From Imperialibacter sp. EC-SDR9 (lineage in GTDB: Bacteria; Bacteroidota; Bacteroidia; Cytophagales; Cyclobacteriaceae), in contig NZ_LR701578.1 in NCBI RefSeq assembly GCF_902498805.1, forward strand, positions 1 through 64,000: DNA of 64,000 nucleotides. The letters are read 5' to 3'. The notes beneath the pieces are model-generated. The model saw only the letters and a list, made by a program, of their open reading frames with translations, was not told the origin of the DNA and made no database searches. This document shows, piece by piece, positions 54,946 through 63,076 of this stretch. The position numbers were made by a program, and so were the translations under genes. The stretch's first letter is position 1; each line of letters opens with the position of its first letter.

Positions 54946-56721
54946 CTAATAATTCCAGATGTCTCTTTCTTTTTTGTCGTACTTAGGCTTATCAGGCCCA
55001 TTTTTAACACCCTTTGCTACCTCTTTGTTCCCGCTCACTCTCACCAATATGATATTAAGCTCCCGCCACTCCTTTCTGAGCTTTCTGGAGTTAATCTTCT
55101 TGCCTGTGACATAGGCAATACTGGGGTGGTTATCACCCGCTCCTCGTTTTATTTTAAAACCACCGGTATATTCAGCGAGGCGTCCGGCCTCTTTCTCGGA
55201 GTGATGCTTTTCTCTTCCCTCAGTTCTCACCTTCAAGAAGCCGCTGTATTCATTGTACATCAAGGCGTATCCTTTGTCTTGTAGCTTTTCAGCAAACTTA
55301 GACACCCTTTTTTCGTCACCCTGCCAGTCGGTGATCATCTCATTATATCTTTTCCTGAAGCTCCTGTCTCTTGGCGTGGTTACGATGGTGGGAATATGGG
55401 TAGACACCAGTGGATTATAATTATTGTCTCTTCTCTTTTCTTTATCAGGCAGGGAAAACTGTCTTGCTTCCTCGGAGATTGACCTGTTAACTCCGTTCCC
55501 TGGCCGATAGAACCCGGCTTCCTTGCTGTACCTCGGCGTAGCCTTTCCTATTGGGAGAAACCCTGATGTATTATTGAACCCAATTGCCCAACCTCCCTTT
55601 TTTACAACAAAGCCGGGGTCTTTGCTATACCTCGGAGAAACGCTTTCCGGCGAAACCTGTTTGGGAGCCTTGCTATACCTGGGGGACACACTTCCAGGAG
55701 AAACCAGCTTGGGAGGTACACTGTATCTTGGTGATACACTTTTGGGAGATACCTGCTTGGGTGCCACACTGTAGCGAGGTGAAACACTCTCGGGTGACAC
55801 TCGCTTCTGAGGTTTGCTATACCTCGGGCCAGCTTTGGCTATTGGCAATATTCCGGGGGTCTTTCTAAAACCAAAAATCCACTTACTCTTGTTGGTCACA
55901 AAACCCTGGCTTTCGCTGTACCGTGGCGAAACACTTCCGGGAGAAACCTGCTTAGGTGCTTTGCTATACCTTGGAGATACACTTCCGGGCGACACCCTCT
56001 TTTGAGGCTTGCTATAGCGGGGGCCCGCTTTGGCAATTGGAAGTATTCCGGGGGTATTCTTAAAGCCAATGACATAGCCCCCCTTTTTAACGACAAACCC
56101 CTGGCTTTGACTGTACCGGGGGTTAACTGACTGAGGGCTTACTCTTGGTTGCGGCACAGAATACCTGGGTGAGGCGGCGTATCGTTTGGTTCGATCAAAC
56201 CCGGGGTTCTTTGAGTACCTGGGATTTGGTGAATTAGGATTGTAGATGCCAATTCTTGGCGAGAGCCTGATCATGGGCACACGTCTGCGTTGCTTGCTTG
56301 CCTTTTCGCTATTGGACCTGTACTTAACTTTTGATTTTCTTCGGGAGACCTTTTCAGGCTCTGAAAAACGGGCGGAGGATCGGGGCGAATTATCGATAGA
56401 AACACCGCCGCCAGTTGACTGATAGTTGGCTCCCTGCCTGATATTCTTTTTTGGCCGCTTAACGGTTCTTGTGTCTACTTTCCTGTCTTTCCTTGAAACA
56501 CGTCCCGCATTGTTTTTTTCGGATCGCCCCTTTTTTCTATTGAGGAAAAAACCGGGGTTTTCAGGCTTTTCGTCAACGGTCTTTAGTTTATTCCTCCCCT
56601 CCAGCAACTGACCCCTTGCCGCATCAGCAGAAGCCATCCATAACAGAACGGCCAACAAGCTAATCCAGGTAAGCCTCAAGGCTGATGAGGTGAAAGATTT
56701 AAAAGAAGAAGAAATAAACAC
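54946..56721 (-). CDS. Basic exported PRYS-repeat protein, unknown function
   Basis: A 591-residue protein not recognised as a known family. The start is GTG 56721. A hydrophobic leader (TWISLLAVLLWMASADAA near 19-36) is followed by a Lys/Arg-rich region to about 160. Residues about 165-400 carry twelve PRYS motifs, mostly in 16-residue units like KAPKQVSPGSVSPRYS, and three copies of a GFV..K....GF..T.G.LPI.KA module. A different charged domain (about 440-560, with WQGDEKRVSKFAEKLQDKGY) ends the protein. The composition is strongly basic, suggesting binding to an anionic polymer in the envelope. This is inference. ytxJ follows. Confidence 0.8.
   Translation of the reverse strand: MFISSSFKSFTSSALRLTWISLLAVLLWMASADAARGQLLEGRNKLKTVDEKPENPGFFLNRKKGRSEKNNAGRVSRKDRKVDTRTVKRPKKNIRQGANYQSTGGGVSIDNSPRSSARFSEPEKVSRRKSKVKYRSNSEKASKQRRRVPMIRLSPRIGIYNPNSPNPRYSKNPGFDRTKRYAASPRYSVPQPRVSPQSVNPRYSQSQGFVVKKGGYVIGFKNTPGILPIAKAGPRYSKPQKRVSPGSVSPRYSKAPKQVSPGSVSPRYSESQGFVTNKSKWIFGFRKTPGILPIAKAGPRYSKPQKRVSPESVSPRYSVAPKQVSPKSVSPRYSVPPKLVSPGSVSPRYSKAPKQVSPESVSPRYSKDPGFVVKKGGWAIGFNNTSGFLPIGKATPRYSKEAGFYRPGNGVNRSISEEARQFSLPDKEKRRDNNYNPLVSTHIPTIVTTPRDRSFRKRYNEMITDWQGDEKRVSKFAEKLQDKGYALMYNEYSGFLKVRTEGREKHHSEKEAGRLAEYTGGFKIKRGAGDNHPSIAYVTGKKINSRKLRKEWRELNIILVRVSGNKEVAKGVKNGPDKPKYDKKERDIWNY
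55515..56235 (-). repeat. In-gene nested repeats encoding PRYS units
   Basis: Twelve PRYS codon blocks recur, many at 48-base spacing, nested in larger modules that begin with a GFV segment. The DNA is similar between copies (for example repeats of GCTATACCT on the plus strand), so copy number could vary by recombination or slippage. Confidence 0.85.
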
Positions 56722-56797
56722 CCGTTAAACTCAATTAAGTAAACCTAAAGCGGCAATATATAAAATTAATGCCCAAATGAAGAATTGACAGCCTTTA

Positions 56798-58804
56798 CTA
56801 AAAACGCAAAAGTTCTTCGATTCTTTCCTTCAGGCGGCCTTTTGGTAAAAAATTTTGCTCCAATGCCGGTGCAAAAGGCACTGGCGTGTCAAGACTTGCT
56901 TCACGCATAACTGGCGCATCAAGACTGGTGAAGCAATGCTCACTTATCCAGGCAGCGATTTCGGCACCGATGCCACCCGTGAGGCAATCCTCGTGCAGCA
57001 CCAACACTTTGCCTGTTTTCTTCACTGTCTCCCTTACCGCTTCCTTGTCCCAGGGTAATAATGTCCTCAGATCGACAATGTCGGCCGACACGCCCAGTTC
57101 TTTACAAACATGCTGAGCCCAGTGTACCCCCATGCCGTAAGTAATAATGGAAATATCGGCGCCTTCGGCCGCTAGTCGGGCTTTGCCTATTTCGACAGTG
57201 TAGTAATCATCAGGAATCTCTTCTGTAAGGGAGCGGTAGAGCACTTTGTGCTCAAAGTACATGTAGGGGTTGGGGTCTTCCAAAGCCGCATTCAGCAGAC
57301 CCTTGGCGTCATACACGGTGGACGGATAGACGATTTTCAACCCTGGTGTGTGAAAAAACCAGGCTTCGTTGGATTGACTGTGGAATGGCCCTGCTGCGAC
57401 ACCAGCCCCTGTTGGCATCCTCACTACCACATCTGCCTTCTGGCCCCACCGCCAGTGGCTTTTGGCCAGGTTGTTCACGATTTGATTAAAGCCCTCAGTT
57501 ACGAAATCGGCAAACTGCATTTCCACCATCGACTTCATGCCTTTGATGGAAAGCCCAAGGCCGGTGCCTATAATGGCCGACTCACACAATGGCGTGTTGC
57601 GCACCCTGTCTTTTCCAAATTTCTCAACAAAGCCATCCGTCGCTTTGAAAACCCCACCGTACTCTGCAATGTCCTGACCCATGAGCACAAGCTCGGGGTA
57701 TCGCTCCATGCTTTGACGAAGACCGTCGGTAATAGCATCGAGAAAGCGCTTCGGGGAAGTACTCTTAGTTTTTGGCGCATTTACTTGTTGCTCGAAAGGG
57801 CTGTAAAGGTCGGCCAGCTCCTGCTCCGTCGACGGAATCACCTCCGGCTCGCTGAAAGCTGTCTTGACTGCCTTGTCTACCTGGCCTTTTATTTTCTTCC
57901 TGGTCTTTTCTGCGGTCTCACCGGTCAACACGCCAGTTTCTAGCAGGTATTGCTCAAAATTATTGATGGGATCTTTGGTTGCCCAGTAGTCCATTAGCTC
58001 CTTGGGTACGTACTTGGTACCGGACGCTTCCTCGTGCCCACGCATCCGGAATGTGTTGGCTTCAATCAGAATTGGGCGTGGATTTTTTCTTATATCCTCA
58101 GCCAATCTGGATATGTTGAGATAAACTTCCAGAATATTATTTCCATCGATACTGATGGTTTCGATGCCATAGCCTGGCCCCTTATCAACAAAGGATTTGA
58201 ACTTGAATTGTTCGTTGCTGGGTGTGCTCAGACCATACCCGTTGTTCTCTACAATAAAAAGCACCGGCAAATCCCAGACAGCTGCCACATTGAGGGCCTC
58301 GTGAAAGTCGCCCTCGCTGCTGCCACCATCGCCTGTAAAAACAGCGGTTGCGGCATTCTCCTTTTTCAGCTTACCTGCCAGGGCAATACCATCTGCCAGG
58401 GCCAACTGCGGCCCCAAATGGCTGATCATTCCCACAATCTTATATTCTTGTGTACCAAAGTGAAACGACCTGTCCCGGCCTTTGGTAAACCCATTGGCCG
58501 TACCCTGAAACTGCGAAAAAAGTCTTTCGTAAGGGATGCCACGGGAGGTAAACACGCCAAGATTGCGGTGCATTGGCAGGATGTATTCGCTTTCCTTTAG
58601 AGCGAGTGTAGCCCCAACGGATATCGCTTCCTGGCCAATGCCTGAAAACCATTTGCTGATTTTGTTCTGACGAAGAAGGATGAGCATTTTCTCTTCGATC
58701 AGCCTGGGCTCCAACAGCTTTTCGTATATGGAAAGAAGCTGCTTGTCAGTAAGCGACTTCCTGTCAAATTTCATTTGGGTGTGGGTTCCGGCCGCAATTG
58801 CCAT
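56798..58804 (-). CDS. Fused 2-oxoacid dehydrogenase E1 alpha/beta
   Basis: A 668-residue fusion of the thiamine-diphosphate E1 alpha (about 1-330) and beta (about 345-668) subunits. The alpha part has the ThDP motif GDGGSSEGDFHEALNVAAVW near 170; the beta part has EYGGVFKATDGF and GVAAGPFHSQSNEAWFFHTPG. Substrate is probably branched-chain 2-oxoacids or pyruvate; a fused form is common in Bacteroidota. Start ATG 58804 (MAIAAGTHTQM) is preferred over an extension to 58882. Its E2 partner, absent here, would need the lipoate made by LipA/LipB. Confidence 0.92.
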   Translation of the reverse strand: MAIAAGTHTQMKFDRKSLTDKQLLSIYEKLLEPRLIEEKMLILLRQNKISKWFSGIGQEAISVGATLALKESEYILPMHRNLGVFTSRGIPYERLFSQFQGTANGFTKGRDRSFHFGTQEYKIVGMISHLGPQLALADGIALAGKLKKENAATAVFTGDGGSSEGDFHEALNVAAVWDLPVLFIVENNGYGLSTPSNEQFKFKSFVDKGPGYGIETISIDGNNILEVYLNISRLAEDIRKNPRPILIEANTFRMRGHEEASGTKYVPKELMDYWATKDPINNFEQYLLETGVLTGETAEKTRKKIKGQVDKAVKTAFSEPEVIPSTEQELADLYSPFEQQVNAPKTKSTSPKRFLDAITDGLRQSMERYPELVLMGQDIAEYGGVFKATDGFVEKFGKDRVRNTPLCESAIIGTGLGLSIKGMKSMVEMQFADFVTEGFNQIVNNLAKSHWRWGQKADVVVRMPTGAGVAAGPFHSQSNEAWFFHTPGLKIVYPSTVYDAKGLLNAALEDPNPYMYFEHKVLYRSLTEEIPDDYYTVEIGKARLAAEGADISIITYGMGVHWAQHVCKELGVSADIVDLRTLLPWDKEAVRETVKKTGKVLVLHEDCLTGGIGAEIAAWISEHCFTSLDAPVMREASLDTPVPFAPALEQNFLPKGRLKERIEELLRF

Positions 58805-58826
58805 AATCTGTTGTTTAATTGTTAGC

Positions 58827-58858
58827 CAAATGTAAATGTTTGAGCTTTGCGGAGGAAA
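58827..58858 (-). promoter_or_regulatory. Possible E1 gene promoter
   Basis: On the minus strand TACATTTG (58834-58827) is a perfect TAnnTTTG, with TTTC (58858-58855) 20 bases upstream, one base from TTTG. The leader would be about 17 bases. Confidence 0.45.
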
Positions 58859-58962
58859 GCGGAGATGGAAAATTCTTCGCAAAACCGAACCTTTTACTTA
58901 TTCGATGTAGTTTCGGACAATAGTATCAGTGAATGCTTATTTTAGCGACAATTTTGTAGCAA

Positions 58963-60201
58963 ATGATTCAATTCGAAAGTTTTAAACTGGCCAATGGGCT
59001 GGAGGTGCACGTTATACCCGACCCCAGCACCGAACTGGCGGTGGTCAATATCTTATACAAGGTAGGGTCAAGAGATGAGGAAGAGCACAAGACCGGCTTT
59101 GCACATCTTTTTGAACACCTGATGTTTGGCGGCTCAAAGCATATTCCCAGCTACGACGAGCCACTTCAGTTGGTCGGCGGAGAAAACAACGCCTTTACTA
59201 GCCCAGACATCACCAACTACTATATCACGTTGCCGGCCGCCAACATCGAAACCGCCTTTTGGCTGGAGTCGGATCGTATGTTGAGTTTGTCATTTGACCC
59301 AAGAGTGCTGGAAGTGCAACAGAAGGTCGTCATTGAGGAATTCAAACAGCGCTATCTGAACCAGCCCTACGGCGATATTTGGCTTAAGCTGAGACCCCTG
59401 GCATATAAAGAGCACTCCTATAAATGGGCGACAATCGGCAAAGAAATTTCTCACATAGAGAATGCGACCATGAGCGATGTGCAAGATTTTTTCTTCAAAT
59501 ATTATCGTCCCAATAATGCTATCCTGGTAGTGGCGGGCAAGGTAACCACCGAACAAGTTCGAAAGCTGGCAGAGAAATGGTTTGGCCCAATTCCGGCAGG
59601 CGATGTCCCGGCACGACACTTACGAGCAGAGCCGACACAAAATGAAGCCCGAATACTGAATGTGCAATCAAAAGTGCCTTTGAGCGCTCTTTACAAAACC
59701 TTTCACATGAGTGGAAGGGCAGCCGGCAACTACCAAACGATCGATTTTCTCGGTGACATTTTGGGCAGAGGTAAATCGAGCAGGTTATACAATGTGCTCG
59801 TGAAAGAGAAAAAAATATTCAACAGCATACAGTCGTATGTGCTGGGCTCCATTGACCCCGGTCTTCTGATGATTGATGGCAAGCTGAATGAAGGACATAC
59901 CTTTGACGAAGCTGAAAAGGCAATTGATGAGGTGTTGAGCGAAATAAAATCGAAAAAGATTAACGACGATGAGTTAGTCAAAGTGAAAAACAAAGCACTT
60001 TCATCTCTTGTTTTCTCTGAAGTGGAATTGCTGAACCAGGCAATGAATGTGGCTTTCATGTCGTTTCTGGGAGACCCAAACTGGGTGAACAAGGAAACTG
60101 ATAAAATCGATTCAGTGACCACCGACAATATTCTTGACGAAGCCAACAACATTCTCACCAAAGCCAATAGCTCCACGCTCTACTACGAGGCAATAAAATG
60201 A
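58963..60201 (+). CDS. M16-family zinc metallopeptidase
   Basis: A 412-residue protease of the pitrilysin/processing-peptidase group. The inverted zinc motif HLFEH (HxxEH) is near residue 48 with the following conserved Glu in QKVVIEEFKQRY near 125. Both the active N-terminal and the inactive C-terminal half-domain are present. No signal peptide is seen, so it probably acts in the cytoplasm. Its stop overlaps ispF by four bases. Confidence 0.92.
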   Translation: MIQFESFKLANGLEVHVIPDPSTELAVVNILYKVGSRDEEEHKTGFAHLFEHLMFGGSKHIPSYDEPLQLVGGENNAFTSPDITNYYITLPAANIETAFWLESDRMLSLSFDPRVLEVQQKVVIEEFKQRYLNQPYGDIWLKLRPLAYKEHSYKWATIGKEISHIENATMSDVQDFFFKYYRPNNAILVVAGKVTTEQVRKLAEKWFGPIPAGDVPARHLRAEPTQNEARILNVQSKVPLSALYKTFHMSGRAAGNYQTIDFLGDILGRGKSSRLYNVLVKEKKIFNSIQSYVLGSIDPGLLMIDGKLNEGHTFDEAEKAIDEVLSEIKSKKINDDELVKVKNKALSSLVFSEVELLNQAMNVAFMSFLGDPNWVNKETDKIDSVTTDNILDEANNILTKANSSTLYYEAIK

Positions 60202-60707
60202 AAAAGCCAACTATCAGGATCGGTTACGGATACGATGTGCACCAGCTAAAGGAAGGCTACGACCTATGGCTTGGGGGCATAAAAATCGACCATGAAAAAG
60301 GTGCCGTTGGGCACTCAGACGCCGACGTGATCATTCACGTAATTTGCGATGCCATTTTGGGTGCTGCCAACATGCGGGATATTGGTTATCACTTCCCTGA
60401 CACAGATCCAAAATACAAGGGAATTGATAGCAAAAAACTGCTCGACGAGGTGATGACCCTCATTAGAAATAAACACTATGAAGTGGGAAACATTGACGTG
60501 ACTCTCTGCGCTCAAAGGCCAAAAGTGAATCCGTTCATTCCTAAAATGGTGGCCGTTCTTTCCGAGGTAATGGATGTAGCTGAGGAAGATATTTCCATAA
60601 AAGCCACTACCACCGAAAAGCTGGGCTTCGTTGGAACCGAACAAGGTATTGCCGCCCATGCTGTGGCGCTTATTTATAGAGTAGAAAAAACAAAGGGCGG
60701 AGGTTGA
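60198..60707 (+). CDS. ispF: 2-C-methyl-D-erythritol 2,4-cyclodiphosphate synthase
   Basis: Fifth enzyme of the MEP isoprenoid pathway. The 169 residues are close to standard length. The metal site is in GYDVHQL near 9-15, GHSDADVIIHVICDAILGA near 38 and the terminal CDP-site TTTEKLGFVGTEQGIAAHA. It overlaps the M16 peptidase gene at its start and mnmD at its end. It supplies precursors to the polyprenyl synthase encoded at 34-35 kb. Confidence 0.97.
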   Translation: MKKPTIRIGYGYDVHQLKEGYDLWLGGIKIDHEKGAVGHSDADVIIHVICDAILGAANMRDIGYHFPDTDPKYKGIDSKKLLDEVMTLIRNKHYEVGNIDVTLCAQRPKVNPFIPKMVAVLSEVMDVAEEDISIKATTTEKLGFVGTEQGIAAHAVALIYRVEKTKGGG

Positions 60708-61384
60708 TGGACTCAAATGTTCACCTGATCCTGACAGAAGACGGCTCACATTCCTTGAAGAATGAAGCCCTCAATGAGACCTACCACTCGTTCCATGGTG
60801 CTGTTCAGGAATCAGCTCACGTTTTTATTGCAATGGGGCTCGGGCATTGGTGTGATCATCACGACAGTTCACCGAGAATTTTGGAGATTGGCTTTGGCAC
60901 GGGGCTCAATGCATTTTTAAGTTTGATTTTCGCAGAAGAGCACCAAAAGGAGGTTTACTTCGAATCATTAGAGACCTTTCCTTTGCCAGCTGAAATCTAT
61001 GAAGCACTTAATTATGCTAAGGCTGTCGGAAAAGCCGAGTTTGGTTACCTTTTCGGCCAGCTTCACACGTCTCAGTGGGGTGAAAAAGCTGAGCTGACCG
61101 CCCATTTTTCACTTAAAAAAGTAGAAACTCCGGTGCACCATTATTCTCCAACCACTCCTTTCAATATCATCTATTTCGACGCATTTGCTCCCAACAAGCA
61201 GCCCGAGATGTGGGCCGTGGAAGTGATACAAAAGATGTATGACTCACTTGCTCCCGGGGGTTTTCTGGTAACTTATTGCGCACAGGGGCAGTTTAAACGA
61301 AACCTGAAGCAAGCAGGCTTCAGAGTGGAGGAGCTCCCCGGCCCGCCAGGCAAAAAGGAAATGGTAAGGGCTGTGAAAAGTTAG
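60707..61384 (+). CDS. mnmD: tRNA 5-methylaminomethyl-2-thiouridine methyltransferase (MnmD-type)
   Basis: Methylates nm5(s2)U34 in tRNAs using S-adenosylmethionine. The 225-residue protein has LTEDGSHSLKNEALNETYHS at its N-terminus and the SAM site ILEIGFGTGLNAFL near 60; FDAFAPNKQPEMW carries the catalytic region. It lacks the MnmC oxidase half, a stand-alone MnmD type known from Aquifex and Bacteroidota. ATG 60707 shares its A with the ispF stop (TGATG). Confidence 0.93.
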   Translation: MDSNVHLILTEDGSHSLKNEALNETYHSFHGAVQESAHVFIAMGLGHWCDHHDSSPRILEIGFGTGLNAFLSLIFAEEHQKEVYFESLETFPLPAEIYEALNYAKAVGKAEFGYLFGQLHTSQWGEKAELTAHFSLKKVETPVHHYSPTTPFNIIYFDAFAPNKQPEMWAVEVIQKMYDSLAPGGFLVTYCAQGQFKRNLKQAGFRVEELPGPPGKKEMVRAVKS

Positions 61385-61385
61385 G

Positions 61386-62243
61386 TTATGCTGTCACCTT
61401 TCTCAAGCTCACACTCAAATCCTTTTTCACTAAAATCATGTGGTTGTCGGGGATAGGCTTCCAGTCTTCAGCAAACTCCGTCAATTTTTCAGACACAATC
61501 ATCACCGACTTTTCTTCTGGCGTGGCAGGCAACATGTGGCACATGCCGTCTTCGCACACATAGCGGCTTCCCTCTGAGTAGTATAAAGTCAATGGCTTGT
61601 CGCTCGGGTTGGATATGTACCGCAGGCCCACCATGCGCTCACCGTCCACAAATACCATGTTTAGGTAGGCAGGGTCGGTAATCTCAGCTTCGTGCATGGC
61701 AGCCTTCATGTCGACAATCATTTCCTCGAAGGAATCGGCCACATCCTCGGCGTCGAAGTTGGTGCCTCTTGTCGCCAGCTTATCAAGAAAAACGGCGAAT
61801 AGGTGCTCAGAGTCCGTCTGGCCTTTAATCCAGCGGTAGCGATCTTCATGTAGAGAAGTGGTTAGCCGGCGTTTTATTTTGATGAAATCGTCGACGCCAC
61901 CATTGTGCAGCATCAGGTAGTTTTGGTAATGAAAAGGATGGCAATTAGCCTCCGATACGTCTCCTTCGCTGGCAGCACGAACATGAGCCACCAGGCACTC
62001 CGACTTTACTTTTGGAGCCAGGTAGCGCAGGTTGCGGTTGTTCCACGCCGGATAAATCGACACAAACGTGGCGGGGTCGGGCGAAATTTCTTTGTGGTAC
62101 CAGCCCACGCCGAAACCGTCTCCATTGAGCGGCTCCTCAATTTCTTTGGCGCTAAAGCTCTGTTTGATCATCGAGTTTTTAGGCTCATACAGGAATTTAT
62201 CCATCAGGATAGGTCTTCCCAGGTAGGCGAGGAGTCGGCACAT
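61386..62243 (-). CDS. Class II glutamine amidotransferase (YafJ/EgtC-like)
   Basis: A 285-residue protein with the Ntn-type glutaminase fold. Cys2 after Met1 (MCRLLAYLG) is the expected nucleophile after Met removal, and DGFGVGWYH, AHVRAASEG and LMLHNGGVDD complete the pocket. Homologues include EgtC, which removes gamma-glutamyl groups in ergothioneine synthesis, and YafJ of unknown role. No ergothioneine genes are adjacent, so EgtC activity is not assumed. It is convergent with mnmD, one base apart. Confidence 0.88.
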   Translation of the reverse strand: MCRLLAYLGRPILMDKFLYEPKNSMIKQSFSAKEIEEPLNGDGFGVGWYHKEISPDPATFVSIYPAWNNRNLRYLAPKVKSECLVAHVRAASEGDVSEANCHPFHYQNYLMLHNGGVDDFIKIKRRLTTSLHEDRYRWIKGQTDSEHLFAVFLDKLATRGTNFDAEDVADSFEEMIVDMKAAMHEAEITDPAYLNMVFVDGERMVGLRYISNPSDKPLTLYYSEGSRYVCEDGMCHMLPATPEEKSVMIVSEKLTEFAEDWKPIPDNHMILVKKDLSVSLRKVTA

Positions 62244-62306
62244 AAGGGTGTGTGGTTAAATTGAGAAAAGATAGGGGATTTTTGGAACAGACAATTTAAA
62301 TCCCGC

Positions 62307-62801
62307 CTATTTAATTACTTCGTTGGCAGCCGATAAAGCAGATTGATAAACTTTTGCTGAAATAAAGAAATTTGCCTCTTCAATCAGTTGATCCAAAAGA
62401 GGTTTGACAGCACCGATAAAGCCTTTCTCCTTTGCTAAAATCAAAATGCCAACAAGGCCAATGCACCGAATATTATACGACTCAGCGATAGCCCTTCCTT
62501 TTCTTTCGTCAATCAACAGGAGGCTATTAGTATATGTCAAAGACAAGGCAATTGCTTCGGACTCGCCTCTGTCGAGCGTTTCCGTAAGTCGGTCATAAAC
62601 GGAAAGATCTTCAAGGCTCTTTGTCTTTATCCAATCGGCATTGACAAAAGCACTCATATCGATTCCGAAATTTGCCAACTGTTCGATTTCAACAAACACT
62701 CTTTCGGGTATAAAAACATCCCCAAACAGAGAACGGAGCAAATCTAATTTTTGTATCACTATCAAGTTGGACACAGGGGATGTGTCTGCAACTACTACCA
62801 C
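62307..62801 (-). CDS. DUF3368 PIN-domain protein (putative toxin)
   Basis: A 164-residue PIN-like nuclease. The acidic residues are VADTSPVSN near residue 5, DRGESEAIAL near 90 and DERKGRAIA near 115, fitting the PIN active site. DUF3368 proteins are commonly encoded right after a UPF0175 partner, as here (one base between stop and start). RNA cleavage as a toxin is expected from the family; activity here is untested. Confidence 0.85.
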   Translation of the reverse strand: MVVVADTSPVSNLIVIQKLDLLRSLFGDVFIPERVFVEIEQLANFGIDMSAFVNADWIKTKSLEDLSVYDRLTETLDRGESEAIALSLTYTNSLLLIDERKGRAIAESYNIRCIGLVGILILAKEKGFIGAVKPLLDQLIEEANFFISAKVYQSALSAANEVIK

Positions 62802-62802
62802 C

Positions 62803-63039
62803 TCAAAGCCTCTTTATTGTTTGAATATCTTTCTCCAAGTCATCTTCACCGTAGTGAATAGATATTTTCCTTTCAGAAAGAATCTTCTGGAGTTGAAAAG
62901 AATGAATCCCAGCAAAGGCTGATGCTTTGCCCAAAGTGAAGACCTCTCTTTGAAACAAGAATATCGCCAGTTCAAGCTTGAACTGCTCTTCAGACATATT
63001 CGCCTGGTTGAGTATTTCGTCTGTGATAAGCAAACTCAT
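62803..63039 (-). CDS. UPF0175-family protein (putative antitoxin)
   Basis: A 78-residue protein with a helix-rich layout of the UPF0175 family (LELAIFLFQREVFTLGKASAFAGIHSFQLQKILSE region, about 24-58, a DNA-binding-like segment). It is the likely antitoxin and autorepressor for the PIN protein downstream. TAAATTTG ends four bases before the ATG, so the mRNA may be leaderless. Gene order antitoxin then toxin is standard. Confidence 0.85.
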   Translation of the reverse strand: MSLLITDEILNQANMSEEQFKLELAIFLFQREVFTLGKASAFAGIHSFQLQKILSERKISIHYGEDDLEKDIQTIKRL

Positions 63040-63043
63040 ACTT

Positions 63044-63051
63044 CAAATTTA
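63044..63051 (-). promoter_or_regulatory. Possible -7 element of the toxin-antitoxin promoter
   Basis: TAAATTTG on the minus strand, perfect TAnnTTTG, four bases before the UPF0175 ATG. The expected -33 position holds no TTTG, so assignment is tentative. Confidence 0.35.
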
Positions 63052-63076
63052 ATCAAATTGAGCCAAATATTGTAAT

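Noticed and set aside
57248-57943. A 231-codon plus-strand frame inside the E1 fusion gene.
   Set aside because: It is opposite a highly conserved enzyme; the sequence is Cys/His/Leu-rich noise.
61386-62243. Ergothioneine biosynthesis (EgtC) from the class II amidotransferase.
   Set aside because: The fold fits, but egtB, egtD or similar genes are absent nearby, so the specific function is not supported.
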